A stretch of 64,000 nt of DNA, from NCBI GenBank assembly GCA_021234155.1, contig JAJEKV010000005.1, positions 20,008,089 through 20,072,088 of the forward strand, written 5' to 3'. The notes under the pieces were generated by a model, which was given only the letters and a program-made list of their open reading frames with translations, was not told where the DNA came from and did not search any database. The position numbers and the translations under genes were made by a program. Of this stretch, positions 46,286 to 59,412 are shown piece by piece. The stretch comes from Isoetes taiwanensis (taxonomy: Eukaryota; Streptophyta; Lycopodiopsida; Isoetales; Isoetaceae). Numbering within the stretch: position 1 is the stretch's first letter; each line of letters starts with the position of its first letter.

Positions 46286-49200
46286 CAACACACCCCGACA
46301 ATTCAAGATGCAAACACCAATGCATGCTGACTAGAAAGGCGGTATATTATATTATAGTGGAGATTTTTTACAAAATGTGGGCACAGCCCAGCTATTTCCG
46401 CTATGGACACTGCCCTATATACAAAAACGGGCTCGAGCCCTATCTACTAAGTCCTAAGAGGAAAAACCCTCTACTCCGGGTTAGGAGCGTGAGGTGATCG
46501 CGGAGGAGATGGTAGAGGTTACGCTCCGGATCCCAAAGGTCGAGAACCACCTCCATCCCGTTGGTCTTAGGTCGGGATGTTCAGCCATCCCGACACACCC
46601 GCCCGTCCATTCAATGCCCACGGTTGTGGCAGCCAGAGATCCGCACAATTCATTTTGCAAGTGATCCACTCGGCGCTTAGTGGGCATTGTGCAATCTTCG
46701 CTCAAGCCGGCCAAAGAGCCCATCGCGAAAGCGCCATCGGATGCCTTCGTTCCTCTCGGTTAGTCTTATATAGCCCATCGAGGAACTCCTTGTCGGCGTG
46801 GACCAATCACACAACTTCGCCAACGTGTTTGCAATGCAAGGCCGCTTTCTAAAATGAGAATCTTTTCTCCCGCCCGCATATCTAGCCATGGTACCTTCCC
46901 ACATTCCTTTTAATGATATCCCACTTGAGTTGCCCGGCATTGAATGCCATTCCTTCTTTTCACGCCCGTCAAACATTAAAGGGTGTCCTTTGCCATCTGT
47001 CACATCCGATCTTTCTTTCACGCCTTATCCTCACCGCTCATTGCTTCTCCCCACGTTTTTGGGACTTAGCCAAAATTTTGCCTCTCAATACCCTTCTTGG
47101 CATCTTTTGACACCGCACCATCAACGGTTCGGTTTAAGACTCTTCATACCTCTTTCGCCTCAGGCCATGCGCCCTAAAACAAACCTTTTCGTTCCTTTTT
47201 GCCCTCCGTGCTTTCGACTTTTCGTCTTCCGCCTTTGCATCTCTCTTTGTTTACGCACATCATTTCCATGGCTGCCCCAAGATTTTCGACACTTCAAGCT
47301 ACTGCTCCCAAGGATCCGGCCCTTTTGCATCTGTATCCTTCTTGACGCCCACTTTCAGGTGAAGCCCTTGTTGGCCCAAATAAAGAAGTCAGCGACACAC
47401 CAGTTTACCGAATTCTCTCAAATGGAACTTCCTACTCCAAATCGACCGGTTAGGCGGTTCATCGCCAATATCGTTAACGGCCATGAGGTTACACCACCGT
47501 GGTCGATGGCACCACTATTTCATTGACTCAACATTTGATTTCTGAGGTATTTCATATTCCCTTGCACACCCCTTGTGTATCATAGTGCGCTATATCTGGG
47601 ATATCGATGTCACGCGAGTTTGGTGCGCACCGCTTATCATGCCAATGTCCATCGCCCGACCAATATCGACAAAGCCTCCACGAAACCTTTGTCAAATTTC
47701 GTGGCGAAAATTCCTTGGGTATTCTATCAAGAACACCCATATCAATAAGCCTTTCTATAACCTGGTCCTCACCGCTACACACTCCAAACACCACATAGAT
47801 TGGCCCCAAATGATGTTCTATCGTCTTCTCCAAGAAATGGACCGCCCGGGTACCACTTCCATTTCAAGTTTATGTGGAGGCCACTTTCAAGCCCTCATCC
47901 GCACATTACTTCCCTCCCACACCACCAAATTCTCATAATTCCACCTTTCGGTAGCTCCCTTCCAATCAATCACCAAGTTGGCACTTCACGCCCGCCTTCC
48001 ACCGGTCATGTCCATAGTCACACCCATGTCACCGTCTCTTCCTCCGCCACACCATCCACTTCACACCATTTTTCCCAAACATCCCAAACCAGCAACAAAG
48101 AAGCTCCACCACCACAACACCCTCGTCGGGTTGTTGTATCAAGATCGCCAGGATGCTCAAGCCGCCGCTCTCAAGTTCTACAAGAATCCCAAGACGCTCT
48201 TATGAGCGGGTTCAACGCACTTTTCGAGGCCTACGATCGCGGTTTACACGGACCTTCAAGCCGCAATCCAAGTTGCAACTTTGAGGCCAAACTTCAAGAC
48301 AAGCATGAAGCTCTCTTACTGGCTCACGCAGATCTCAAAAGTACACAAGCTCAAGTCAAACTCGAAGATCAATGTGCTCAAATCCAGTCAGAAAATTCAG
48401 ACTTTATTGGAGCACAACAAGTCCAAAGCAGCTCTCCCGAGTACCAAGGACGCAGAGGATTGTTAAACTCAATGCCTTGTACTCGAATCGTGTAAAATTT
48501 CCAGCACTTTCGTTTCAAAATCTTTCACCGACGCTTCGTCTCCTTAAGCCTCCTTTTGCTTTCAGCTTTCTACAGTGGATCTCTCACCACCTCTCTTCAA
48601 GATCAGCTTACGTAGGTGCGTAAAGCGAGAAGATCTTGGATGACGCGGAGATTGCCGTTTGCCGTCTCAATACACCGGGAAATCTTCCTCCCGGTCAACC
48701 CTTCTCGAACGGGTCCGACCGACCAGTCCACGCTTCTTTCGAAGGGACAACCGGATCCGTGATCTCGAACAACAAATTGGCAAGCTGGGCCGATCGATGA
48801 GGCTCAAGCAAAGCTTGGCGCCCATCCGCCATTCTTCACAGAATGCCTGTTGACTTCCCGTTCCTCCCGCTATCACGATTATGTGGTTGCTCGACGCCAC
48901 CTCTTCCTTTTCGAGTGGCATGCGGCCAATGGCCTTTGGGATATTCCAGCGGCGGTCGCGGATTTTCTTCGATTGGCGAACTCTCCATTGAAGACAAAGG
49001 GTTGTCTTTGCGTCCTTGTCGTCTTTGATCTCATACCTCAGGTCAATCCGGACTTTCTCACCTTGAGTGGTTCAGCCCATGGCTTACATCTTTCATGATT
49101 TCTATCTGGGTGATACAGGGAACACTTTGGAAATGGGCCACGCCCGCTTTTCGAGGGTGACCCCATCGTGCAATGGGTGCTTCGGGATAACAATCCATAT

Positions 49201-50222
49201 CTTGCGGATCCCCGCCGGACCCAAACTCTTCATCAGAGAGTACATGCCCGAAGCTTGCAAATCATTTATCTCTCGGTAAGGCCGAAGCGCCGCAACAAAT
49301 CGAAGTATCTAGGACATCCCGAGGATCTTCCCTATGCACAAATTTACATGCAAAGACTCGGCGGGTTACACGATTACAAGCTCTGTTGGATAGCAAGACG
49401 GTCCCCAAGGGATGGGATAGCCCTCCCACAACTCTCGACTCTGCTTCTCTTTGGGATCGTTGGTGTCGGGGCTCTTGATCCGGATCTTGTCGGTCCAATT
49501 CAGGGGAGATTTCGGCAACCCACGCCCACGGGCATGGTTCCTTCTCCCTATGCTTCCTCTGGGCGCTCCTCCACCCCACCGTTTCCTGACTTCCGATTGG
49601 CTTGCTTCCTTTTGGACCAAGGTCATGGATGGTCATGCGGGCTGGACACCCCCTCGGATCTCGACCGGATCTCCGGTGGGATCCGCGTTTTTATTCGCCC
49701 GCTCACATTGGGAAGAAGGTGCCACTCACGGACAACACCACCAATTGGATCTACATTGCTAATGGCGTGGTTGGCAACAGCCAGCGGATCGCTTCATGGT
49801 CTCAACACCTTCTTGCGGAATGCCTCCACCTCACGATCATACTTGTCCATCTTCAAGCGAGGATTTTGCTTGCTCTCAAATGCATTTTGCTAAAGCTTCT
49901 TAAATCGGCGTCCCATTTTCCTTTGCAATCCGAATGCGATTAATCGGTGCCTTTGGCCTTGGACCCCTCTCCCTCATGGAATGTCGGTACATTTCTTGAG
50001 CATGCGCCCCTTGAAGACATGATGCGGCTCGCTTTCTTATTGATCTGCCCGATCCACCCCCTTGGCCAAAACACACCTCAAGCTCTTCAATCCGCCAAGA
50101 TCTCATCAGCCGATACCATAATGGTGCCGTCCTCACTCAAAGTGAGGATCACTCAAGCAGATGGCTTCAGCCCTCCCAAACGCTTCCTCCTTTTCTTCCT
50201 CGAGGTGTCGTTTGGTGGGGAG
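46286..50222 (+). pseudogene. Gypsy B post-integrase region, unknown ORF
   Basis: About 3.9 kb with coding-like composition but no recognised domain. Longest frames: 46,888-47,526 (212 codons), 47,800-48,495 (231 codons) and 49,168-49,893 (241 codons). One segment (about 48,255-48,420) has heptad-like charged and leucine-rich sequence (FEAKLQDKHEALLLAHADLK), suggesting a coiled coil. VDGTTISLTQHLISEVFHIP near 47,500-47,560 resembles sequence I would expect in plant-element accessory ORFs, without a firm match. An env-like or accessory ORF after integrase is known in some plant gypsy lineages; membrane segments of an envelope protein were not seen. Confidence 0.4.
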
Positions 50223-50806
50223 TGTTAATCTGATGCCTCTGTGCGCAGGACTATTCATGCATCTGACAGCGGGTCAAGCTCAAGGATCCTCGATCGACCC
50301 GCGGGTCAGACATCCAAGGCTCCTTGAAGACCAAGCGGCGGACCACGCAGCTGTCAAAGTACGTGGTCAAGTCAACAAGAAGCGCCGCGGACAAGTGGCG
50401 GCCCGTCACTTGCCACGTCGGCGTCAGATTCTAGGCACTTCAAGAGGCACGCCAACATTCCTGCAAATCGGGCCTCCTTCGAGAGTCGAAGCTGCACCGA
50501 ATCGGTCCAGTGTCTATATTGGGCCCCAAGGCCATTGTACTATATATATGAGTAGAGTTAGCACATAAGTTTTTAGATGAGTTTTGAGTCTTGTCTCCTT
50601 CAGTTTTCTCTCTATTGCGAGAGCTCATGTATTTTCCTCATTGATATCAAGGAAGCTTATCATCTTTCTCTCATTTGTTCTGTTTTCTTCTTTTTCTTCT
50701 CTTCTTGCAAATCCCGCGTGACATAGTCCCCCGGACTCTCCTGTTAGATCCACGGGTCCTCACAGAGGGCTGTCTTCCAGGAGTTCCCGAACCCAGACCC
50801 CAAACA
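50223..50806 (+). repeat. 3' LTR of Gypsy B
   Basis: Starts TGTTAATC just after the purine-rich GGTGGGGAG, ends CCAAACA and is followed by the AGGAG target duplication. Its differences from the 5' LTR are concentrated in CG, CAG and CTG words. Confidence 0.9.
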
Positions 50807-50811
50807 AGGAG

Positions 50812-51074
50812 AAATCCTAGCCATTCAATTTCTTATTAAATTAGAATTTTTTATATTAAAGGAGGTGAGGTGGCACCCTTTATTTAATGAAAAGATAGTG
50901 AGGTGGCAACTCATTAATTATGAAGCTTTCTTGGAAGCTTCTTTTTTTGCGTCACCTTCAAACGACTTTATCTTGCGGTGGAGGTCTTGGATCAAAGTGG
51001 GACCCATGCCATTGGATTCCTCTCATCAAATGCTTTGCAATGAGTAGTGGTTTGGCATCATTCCGTGCAATGTT
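50812..51074. other. Gene-free spacer right of Gypsy B
   Basis: No gene or repeat family recognised; contains a short direct repeat of AGTGAGGTGGCA-type words near 50,865-50,900. Confidence 0.4.
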
Positions 51075-52315
51075 GGATAATCTAGGGGAATATTCATAGA
51101 ATCTAAGGGAATCTAAGGGAATCTAAGAGAATCTATGTAATCTAGAGGAATCTTGGGATAGTCTTTGAAAGTCAAGGGAATCTCAAGAGAATCTTAAGGA
51201 ATCTATGGGAATCTCAAAAGAATCTAGGGGAATCTAAGAAAGCTTCAAAAAAGGTTTACTAATCGAGGGAAATATTGATGGGATCTTAGAGATCTAAGGG
51301 GATATTCATAAAACTTAAGGGAATCTAGGAGAATCTACATAGAATCTTGGGGAATCTAAATGAATCTTCAAATAATCTTTGAAAATCTAGAGGAATCTTT
51401 ATAGAACATTAAAAATGTAGGGGATCTTTGTGGAATCTTAGGAATCGCGAGATTCCAAGGGATCTATGGGAACTTTTGACAGTAAGTGTGTTCTACAGGG
51501 GAATCTTCATAGAATCTAAGGGAATCTAGAAGAATCTACTTGGAATCTTGGAGAATCTAGAGGAATCTTAGGATAATATTTGGGAATCTAAGGGAATCTT
51601 AAGAGAATATTTAAGAATCTAAAGGAATCTAGAGGAATCTTGGGACAACCTTTGGAATCAAGAAAATGTGAAGAGAATCTTAAGGAATCTATGGGAATCA
51701 AAAGAATGCAGGGGAATCTAAGAGAATCTGCAAAAAATATTTGAGAATCTAGGGGAATCTTGATGGAATCTTAGAGCATCTATTGGAATCTTGATAGAAT
51801 CTAAGGGAATCTAGGAGAATCTACATATAATCTTAAGGAATCTAAAGGAATCTTCAGATTGTAGAACCTTAGGAATCTAGGGGATGTTTATGGAATTTTA
51901 GGGAATTTAGGGGGAGTCCAAGGGGATCTAGGGGAATCTTTGATACTAGGTGTGTTCTACAGGGGGATCTTCATAGAATCTAAGGAAATCTTGAAGAATC
52001 TACAAGGAATCTTGAGGAATCTTAAGATAATCTATGGGAATCTAGGGGAATCTCAAGAGAATCTTAAAAGGAATCTCAGGGAATCCTCATAAAATCTTTG
52101 AGTATCTAAAGAATCTTGGTGGAATCTTGGAGAATCTCTATAGAATCTTCATCGCATGACTTTAAATTTGATTTCTACTCGAATTTGTACAATTCCTTGA
52201 GGAATAATCCTCGGATCTTGGGGAATATAAGCGAACATTGATGGAATCTCATAGTATCTAGAGAATTTTTTCTAGAGTCTTGAATAATCTAGGAGAATCT
52301 TTATAGGATCTTCGT
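51075..52315. repeat. GAATCTA minisatellite, degenerate
   Basis: More than 1.2 kb made of short units of about 10-13 bases around GGAATCTAAGG, GGAATCTTGG and GAGAATCTA, with occasional loss of register. Near 51,490 and 51,955 the phrase GTGTGTTCTACAGGGG-like marks a longer repeat of about 465 bases (AGGTGTGTTCTACAGGGGGA at 51,949). No gene. Confidence 0.85.
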
Positions 52316-52419
52316 TGGAAGGCACTACATTTGGCTTCTAGTCGAATTTGTACAGTCCCTCATAGTACAATAACTTGTATATATATATATACATTGGGTT
52401 GCATGCATGCACACGCATG

Positions 52420-52575
52420 CGCATGCATTGAGAACATGCACGACACAGACAATGACACACTTGCATGCATTGGAGGACAACGTAGCATCTCCAACACCCC
52501 CCCTGCAACGTTGGTCTCTCAATGAAAGAAACCAAAATATATATGATTCAAATACTCAGAAGGTGACCAAGGTCA
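52420..52575 (+). repeat. Second copy of the 160-bp repeat of 39.0 kb
   Basis: Nearly identical to 39,036-39,195, from GCATTGAGAACATGCACGAC to CAGAAGGTGACCAAGG. It is preceded by a TA microsatellite and alternating GCATGC words (52,377-52,425). Confidence 0.8.
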
Positions 52576-52676
52576 ATGTACACGTATTTTCATTACATAA
52601 TATAATACAATGGTTCACGTTTCTTTCAAAACTTTGCAGAATTTTGCTCTCTGAAATCAGAGGTCACTGATTTTGA

Positions 52677-53946
52677 TCACCATAATATTTCATGTCCATA
52701 GCCCGCCCTCATGATCGCGCTGCTCTCCGGATCAACCTGCTCGAGGTTCGGGCAGTTTGTAATCACATCGGCCACAAGAATGGAAAACAGGGATTCTGCC
52801 AACACTGGAACAAGATTATAAGACAACCACTTATCTGTTTCATGCTTCTTTGATTGATAACTCTTTGCAATGATTGTATTGTCCAAGTTATAATAGCACT
52901 TGTAGGCGATATCATCTATAATCATCGTGTTGTGTTTGTTAAAATCTTGGTATGCTTTATAAACTCTTTTCAGCCTTTTCACCATAATAGGCTTCCCCTT
53001 CGTGATGGCCGGATTGAGGTTCGACACATGCTCGACCTTTTCCTTTCCCCAAGCAAACTTGAACTTCAAAACGGGCAGGCCGAGTATGCCAAGGACATTG
53101 ACAACATTTTTCTTCGCCATACAGACACTTATGGCCACGTTCTTCTGCAGCATCCAAGTGTCAGTAGCCAGCTTGTGGGATAAGTTATATAAATCATCCA
53201 TGGCTAGGAATGCATCTCTGTTTTTTGGGACATTGGGATGCATCCTCTTTTCTAGAGACCATTGTTCCTCGTGTTGATGGAAGATCTCTTAGGGAGTGTG
53301 GTTATGGAGCAACTGTTGGTAGGCCCAAGCCTTCTTACCCTTTGATAGCCGTGGAGTTACATCATGCCTTGTTCTTGCGCATTGGGAATCCTCAATCCCA
53401 TGACAGATTTTGTCTTGATTATCAATGTGCCTCATCTCATAGTATGTAATTTTACATATCTCGGGCCTCAAATGCAACTGTTTCACCTGAAAGTGGCACC
53501 CGCAACCTCGTCTAATACTCATTCCTCTTCTCTCCCTCCTTGCGTAGGAAGGATCCTTCTTCTTTGCTTCAGCAATTAGAGCTCGAGTTGTTTTATCTTT
53601 GACGTTCCGAGAACGTTCACGATAATCCTCAGGGCCATAGCTGCACCAATAGCTACAATTGAGAAACAGTAGTTCAGTTATAAACCTAAGCAATAAGTCT
53701 CAAGAATAAAGCTAAGCTACAACTATGAAATAATGGTTCAGTTCACTTGAAATTCCATGAAGCCATTGAGGCAATAAAAGCATGAAACTGATGAGGCAAC
53801 AATTCACTTACTTGGTTATCTTCAGGTGGGCATTTTGGTCGACTTTTTTCTTGGCTGATCCCTCTTCTCTACTCCAAGATCCATGCTTCCTGAAGCTGGT
53901 GTTGCACCCTGGCAAATTCTGCTCCCCTTCCACGAAATCATGCACC
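52677..53946 (-). pseudogene. Chimeric gene: FAR1/Mutator-like transposase N-terminus fused to FCP1-like domain
   Basis: Two exons on the minus strand. Exon 1 (53,946-53,812) follows an ACAAACAG acceptor and ends at a GTAAGTG donor. Exon 2 starts at 53,652 after CAATTGTAG and stays in phase. It encodes RRGCGCHFQVKQLHLRPEIC and HIDNQDKICHG, a FAR1/MULE-type zinc-binding region, then AYQQLLHNHTP, one stop (53,289-53,291), and MHPNVPKNRDAFLAMDDLYN up to KNVAISV, as in plant MULE-related proteins. At about 53,115 it changes to FCP1-like sequence: VLKFKFAWGKEKVEHV, KPIMVKRLKRVYKAYQDFNK, HNTMIIDDIAYKCYYN, then to the stop at 52,677. The first FCP1 motif (DxDx) is missing. The joint falls where the two families have similar words (KNVAISV and a VGIWS-like stretch). 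Confidence 0.65.
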
Positions 53947-55082
<1,136 letters not shown>

Positions 55083-56840
55083 ATCATGGTATGTTCAAGA
55101 ATGTTGCTGAAGCAAGTCAAAAATATGTTACATATTCATAGCTAAACTTCTATATCGGCAGATTGCCATGTCATTAACATCTTTTTCCGGGCTATTGAAA
55201 CTGACATTTTTTAAATAGATGAGCTGGCCCAAGAATATACAGTATTTGTTAAAGTTATCATGCTTGACGAATTACTCAGAACAATGAATTATCTTCTTTG
55301 CTTGACAAACACAAATTCATAAATGCTCAACCATGCAAGTGCATCCTTTTATATTAGTGGAATATAGCATACCCATTCTGAAGATTGTTCATTGAGGCAT
55401 TGGAGTCCCTTTTTTTTTTTTTTTTAATTGTTGGGTTCAAACTAATAAAAAGTGCAAATTTCTCACTATAGCATTATTCTGGACTGAAAAATGTAGAATA
55501 GCAAGTCTTAAGCTCCTTAACAACCTTCAAAGAACTGAAATAAACAACAATTTGCTAGCCCATGTTTTACATTTTAGTGAATAAAGATATACTACAACAA
55601 ACAAATTACACACCTCCAACAACATTAATTTCCTCTTAATGGTGTCCTTTAGAGCGTACATTCGTGAGTTCTTGTATTAAAAAATGGCAGGCTTTGTTTA
55701 CAATGCAGTTAATAGATATATGGAACTCCATTAATGCAAGGTGGTTTGTTCAACATATAAATGGACGCTTGGTCCTAATCATATATGCATGTAATCAAAT
55801 GGTGCCTTTTTGTTATGGAGTTTCCCATAACTTTAGAGTATTAAAGCAGCCTAGTAATCAACACCATCATCCTAACAAACTATCACGTAAAACCATTGGA
55901 GCATATCTAACACTTAGGGACAAGTACTCAGCCTCTGTGAAGATGAGGCACCTTCGAAGAACATTGTGAGTACTGATTGCTTAGTTGTAAGAATAGTTTC
56001 TGCTTAATTGTATAATGAGATTTCTAGTAAGCACTTATGTAATATGACACTTCCATGTGTTTTAGGCTTTCTAAATCCTAGTGCTTATTTCTAGCCCACT
56101 CTGGATGGTTTCTATCTTGTGCTATCTAACCTCATATTTTATTGAATATGTCAAGTCATCCCTCGCGACAAAGTTTTCTCGGCATTTTGAGATAGATTTG
56201 CAATCTAAGGCTCAAAACACATACATGTTCTTGTTGATCTTGAGAAATAAAAATTGGATAACCTGCAAATTGATGTTCTTCCATCCTTGTTAATGTAAAG
56301 AGACTGACTAAGGAGGGCAATTGTAACTTGCTATCCAACTTCTGGAGCAAATGGATTAGGGCACAAAATTTACTTTGAGACATCTTGCAAGGATGCATCA
56401 ACATGAAAGCATTAACTGAAGAAGAACATGTCCGTATGCACCTCTTCAACAACATGAACACTAGTAACTTTGAAGAAATAAATGTACAATAGCTTAAACA
56501 ATGTCTTGAAAACGAAATCAACGACCTCAAGTAAATGATCCAAAAGCTCAATGTTCAAAAAGTAGTTGCTAAAATCCTTATATTCAAGTAGCATAACAAC
56601 AACACAAAGTCTTTACACACATATCACACTACTTCCAAATGAAAACTAACCAATGAATTGCAGACCTTGAAAAGCCGTATTACCTGAGGCAGAATTGTGT
56701 GGCATGGAAGCCAATTTTTACTGGTGCATACTCACACAATTATTGTGGAGCTTATCCTGCTGCCTTATGGCAGACAAAGTGGAGGACATGTATAGGCACA
56801 AGTTCTACCACGTCGGGGATCATCATCGTATAACCCCAGT
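55083..56840. other. Gene-free region left of TPK
   Basis: AT-rich, with a T-run at 55,411-55,427. The short frames on both strands show no recognised family. Confidence 0.5.
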
Positions 56841-56936
56841 AACCAACTCCCAAAGCTAAACATACACTGGCCAGGGTCCTAAACCTGAAACCAACTCCCA
56901 AAGCTAAACATACCCTGGCCAGGGTCCTAAACCTGA
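56841..56936 (+). repeat. 48-bp tandem duplication upstream of TPK
   Basis: AACCAACTCCCAAAGCTAAA through GGCCAGGGTCCTAAACCTG occurs twice in direct succession (56,841-56,888 and 56,889-56,936) with one difference. It lies about 240 bases before the TPK start codon, so possibly in its promoter or leader. Confidence 0.85.
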
Positions 56937-57175
56937 ACGCTGGAGCCTTAACATGACCTCAAGAAAATCTCCAAGTTTTCGTATGGGAAAGCACGCATTA
57001 CCGCTAGTGCCTTTGGGCTTACGGCCAAGAACGAGCAAATATTTCTGGAGTAAGGGTGGATGTTGCCAATAAAATAGTGACACGTCAACCAGAAGTTGAC
57101 AAACGGGGCTCCCACCAAAAGCAGGGGGAACAACAGCGGCGAAATGGCAAAGCGGCAGTGCCTCATCAAATCGCG

Positions 57176-59358
57176 ATGATCCCGTCAATGCTTCACGTCT
57201 CCGATTTCTTTCCGACAGCGGTGCCCAATTCTTCTCAGCTAAATGCCTCGCCTTTGCCCTTCGCATTAGTCCTTCTTAACCAGCGATTGCCCCGCCTCAC
57301 CCCCCACTTCTGGAACACAGGTGACTTCTTCTTGCTTTTTCTTTCCGTCTTCATTTTGGAATTGGTGCTAGGTATCACTGTAATTAGTAATGCACGCATG
57401 TGTTTGATTCCTTTTATCAGTGGTTTGGAAACTACGAATGTTGATGCTTATTACTACTATACAGCTCGACTCCGAATTTGTGCCGATGGAGGAGCCAATA
57501 GGCTTTTTAACGAATTGCCTGTACTGCTAAAAATAGAGGACGAAGAAGACGTTCGAGAAAGGTGAGTGTTTATATTGTTATGATATTGCATAATATCTAA
57601 ACTTGTTCAATTTCTGTCAATTATAAGATAATGGTTAAAAGCTTATGCCTGCTGTTTCCAAAAATAAATTCATCACTTTCAAACAAGCCAAGGTCAATGA
57701 AGGAACATAACTCGATGCCTATCAGCTTATGTCTCGTGATAGAAGCAATCCTTATCTAGGTATGTTTAAGAAAATCTTTACTTTGATAAATATCACCTTG
57801 CAGCCAATAACTGGAGTTACATTCGATACTCAAGAACTCAAACAACTGGATTCCTTTGTGCTTGGGAAAACTTTGAGAGATATATTCCATTGTATTGTAA
57901 TCGACCCCCAGTTTGAACTATTTTTTATTTATTTTATTTCCTTCTAGGGACATGTTAAAACATTAAATATGTCTTTAATCTATGATAAGCATAGAAACTA
58001 TTTAACAGTCTGTTTATTATGTGAGCCATTTCTTTGTTGTTTATGATCTTCTTTGTTTTGTAATACTTTGTTATTCATGTGAGTAGATATATTCCAGACT
58101 ATATAATTGGAGACTTGGATTCCATTGATCAGGATGTGAAGAATTACTACTCTCTCAAGGTATTATGATGCGTTCGTATCTAGTTATAAGCACCCCTGGG
58201 GGATTTAAATGCTCGAATAGGATTCACTGTCAGAGTTCATTTTAATTCTCAGATTGAATTGGCCAGCTATTGGAGTTTATCATGGCTCTTGCTATTTGTT
58301 TAAATCATAATAAAGTTATTTTCCAATTTAAATCCGGCTTGTTTGAGCCTTAGGATATGTTGATATCCCTTCAGTTCCATCCTTTACTAGAAGTAACTGC
58401 ATAGTGAGTTGTTGGTTTTGTTGAGCGGCTGTTAAATGTCTCAACGAGGTTTCCAGTTCCATTTTCAAAGAGTGAAAGGAAAAGGTATGCTCGACTATAC
58501 TTCCATAAGCTACAGCAAGGCTATGCATTCACGTGAAATTCCAGAAGTAGTAGTAATGGAATAGAATCCTATTTGTAAAGCATGGTGAGAAGAGCATACC
58601 AAAATATGTGGAAGGATGGAATTATACTCTCCAAGTAGACAACTATCTTGCTTTCCAGGGCTTGCTAAAAAAGTATTGTTTTGAATGGTTGCAAGATAAA
58701 AAGTTCTAGGAATGGAACATCTAACTCCTGGGGCTTATGCAGGGCACGGTTGTAGTCGATAAGTCTGATGATCAAGACACTACAGACCTTTATAAATGTG
58801 TTTCCTATATTGAGGATAACTCCAAGGAAGAAAAGGTTGGTGGATGGCTCACATATATGGGTTGATGGTTTAATACCAAAGGATAGAAATTAATGTTTCT
58901 TGTCTGCAGCTAAATATAATTGTTTTAGGAGCGCTTGGTGGAAGGCTTGATCATGAGATGGGAAATCTCAACGTTTTGCACTCCTTTCCCAATCTACGCA
59001 TTGTGCTTGTGAATGATGAGAGTTTGGTTCGTCTACTTCCCCGGCACCATTATCATGAGATAATTACGGATTCTGGCTTTGAAGGTCCACATTGTGGCAT
59101 TATTCCTGTTGGTGCTCCTTCAACGAGCACCACAACCACAGGACTTCGTTGGAATCTAAGTAAGAAGGTTTCTGTTTGTTTGCACACCACTTTTATGTAA
59201 TGGTACACTCTGATTAATTGCTTTTGATGACAGGTGAAAGTGCCATGTCTTTTGGATCCCTGATTAGCACATCTAATATATTGGAGGGACAGAAGGTAAC
59301 AATAATTTCTGATGCAGACTTACTTTGGACAACAGAAGTCAGAACTTGTGAATTGTGA
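57176..59358 (+). CDS. TPK: Thiamine pyrophosphokinase, six exons, intact
   Basis: Transfers pyrophosphate from ATP to thiamine, giving thiamine pyrophosphate and AMP, the cofactor-forming step in the plant cytosol. Exons: 57,176-57,320, 57,465-57,561, 58,087-58,159, 58,743-58,835, 58,910-59,159 and 59,234-59,358. All five introns (144, 525, 583, 74 and 74 bases) are GT-AG and the phases join without error into 260 residues, close to the roughly 265 of Arabidopsis TPK1. Seen: ADGGANR (55-61), IIGDLDSI (87-94), DDQDTTDLYK (114-123) and LGALGGRLDHEMGNLN (142-157), the nucleotide/catalytic part; GPHCGIIPVG (195-204) and STTTTGLRW-type residues (about 209-217), the C-terminal thiamine-binding part. 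The start is the first in-frame ATG; another Met follows four codons later. No transit peptide is obvious. Confidence 0.95.
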
Positions 59359-59412
59359 ATGCTACCAAGCCGATACTACGCCATTGTAATTTACAGGATC
59401 AACAAATTCAGT

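Larger units (their letters stand above)
39776..50806 (+). mobile_element. Gypsy B: Ty3/gypsy LTR retrotransposon, 11.0 kb
   Basis: LTRs at 39,776-40,356 and 50,223-50,806 are flanked by the 5-bp target duplication AGGAG (39,771-39,775 and 50,807-50,811). Between them lie decayed gag, protease, RT, RNase H and integrase on the plus strand, then 3.9 kb of additional coding-like sequence. Base composition is clearly richer in C and G than the surroundings. Many frameshifts interrupt every domain. Confidence 0.9.
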
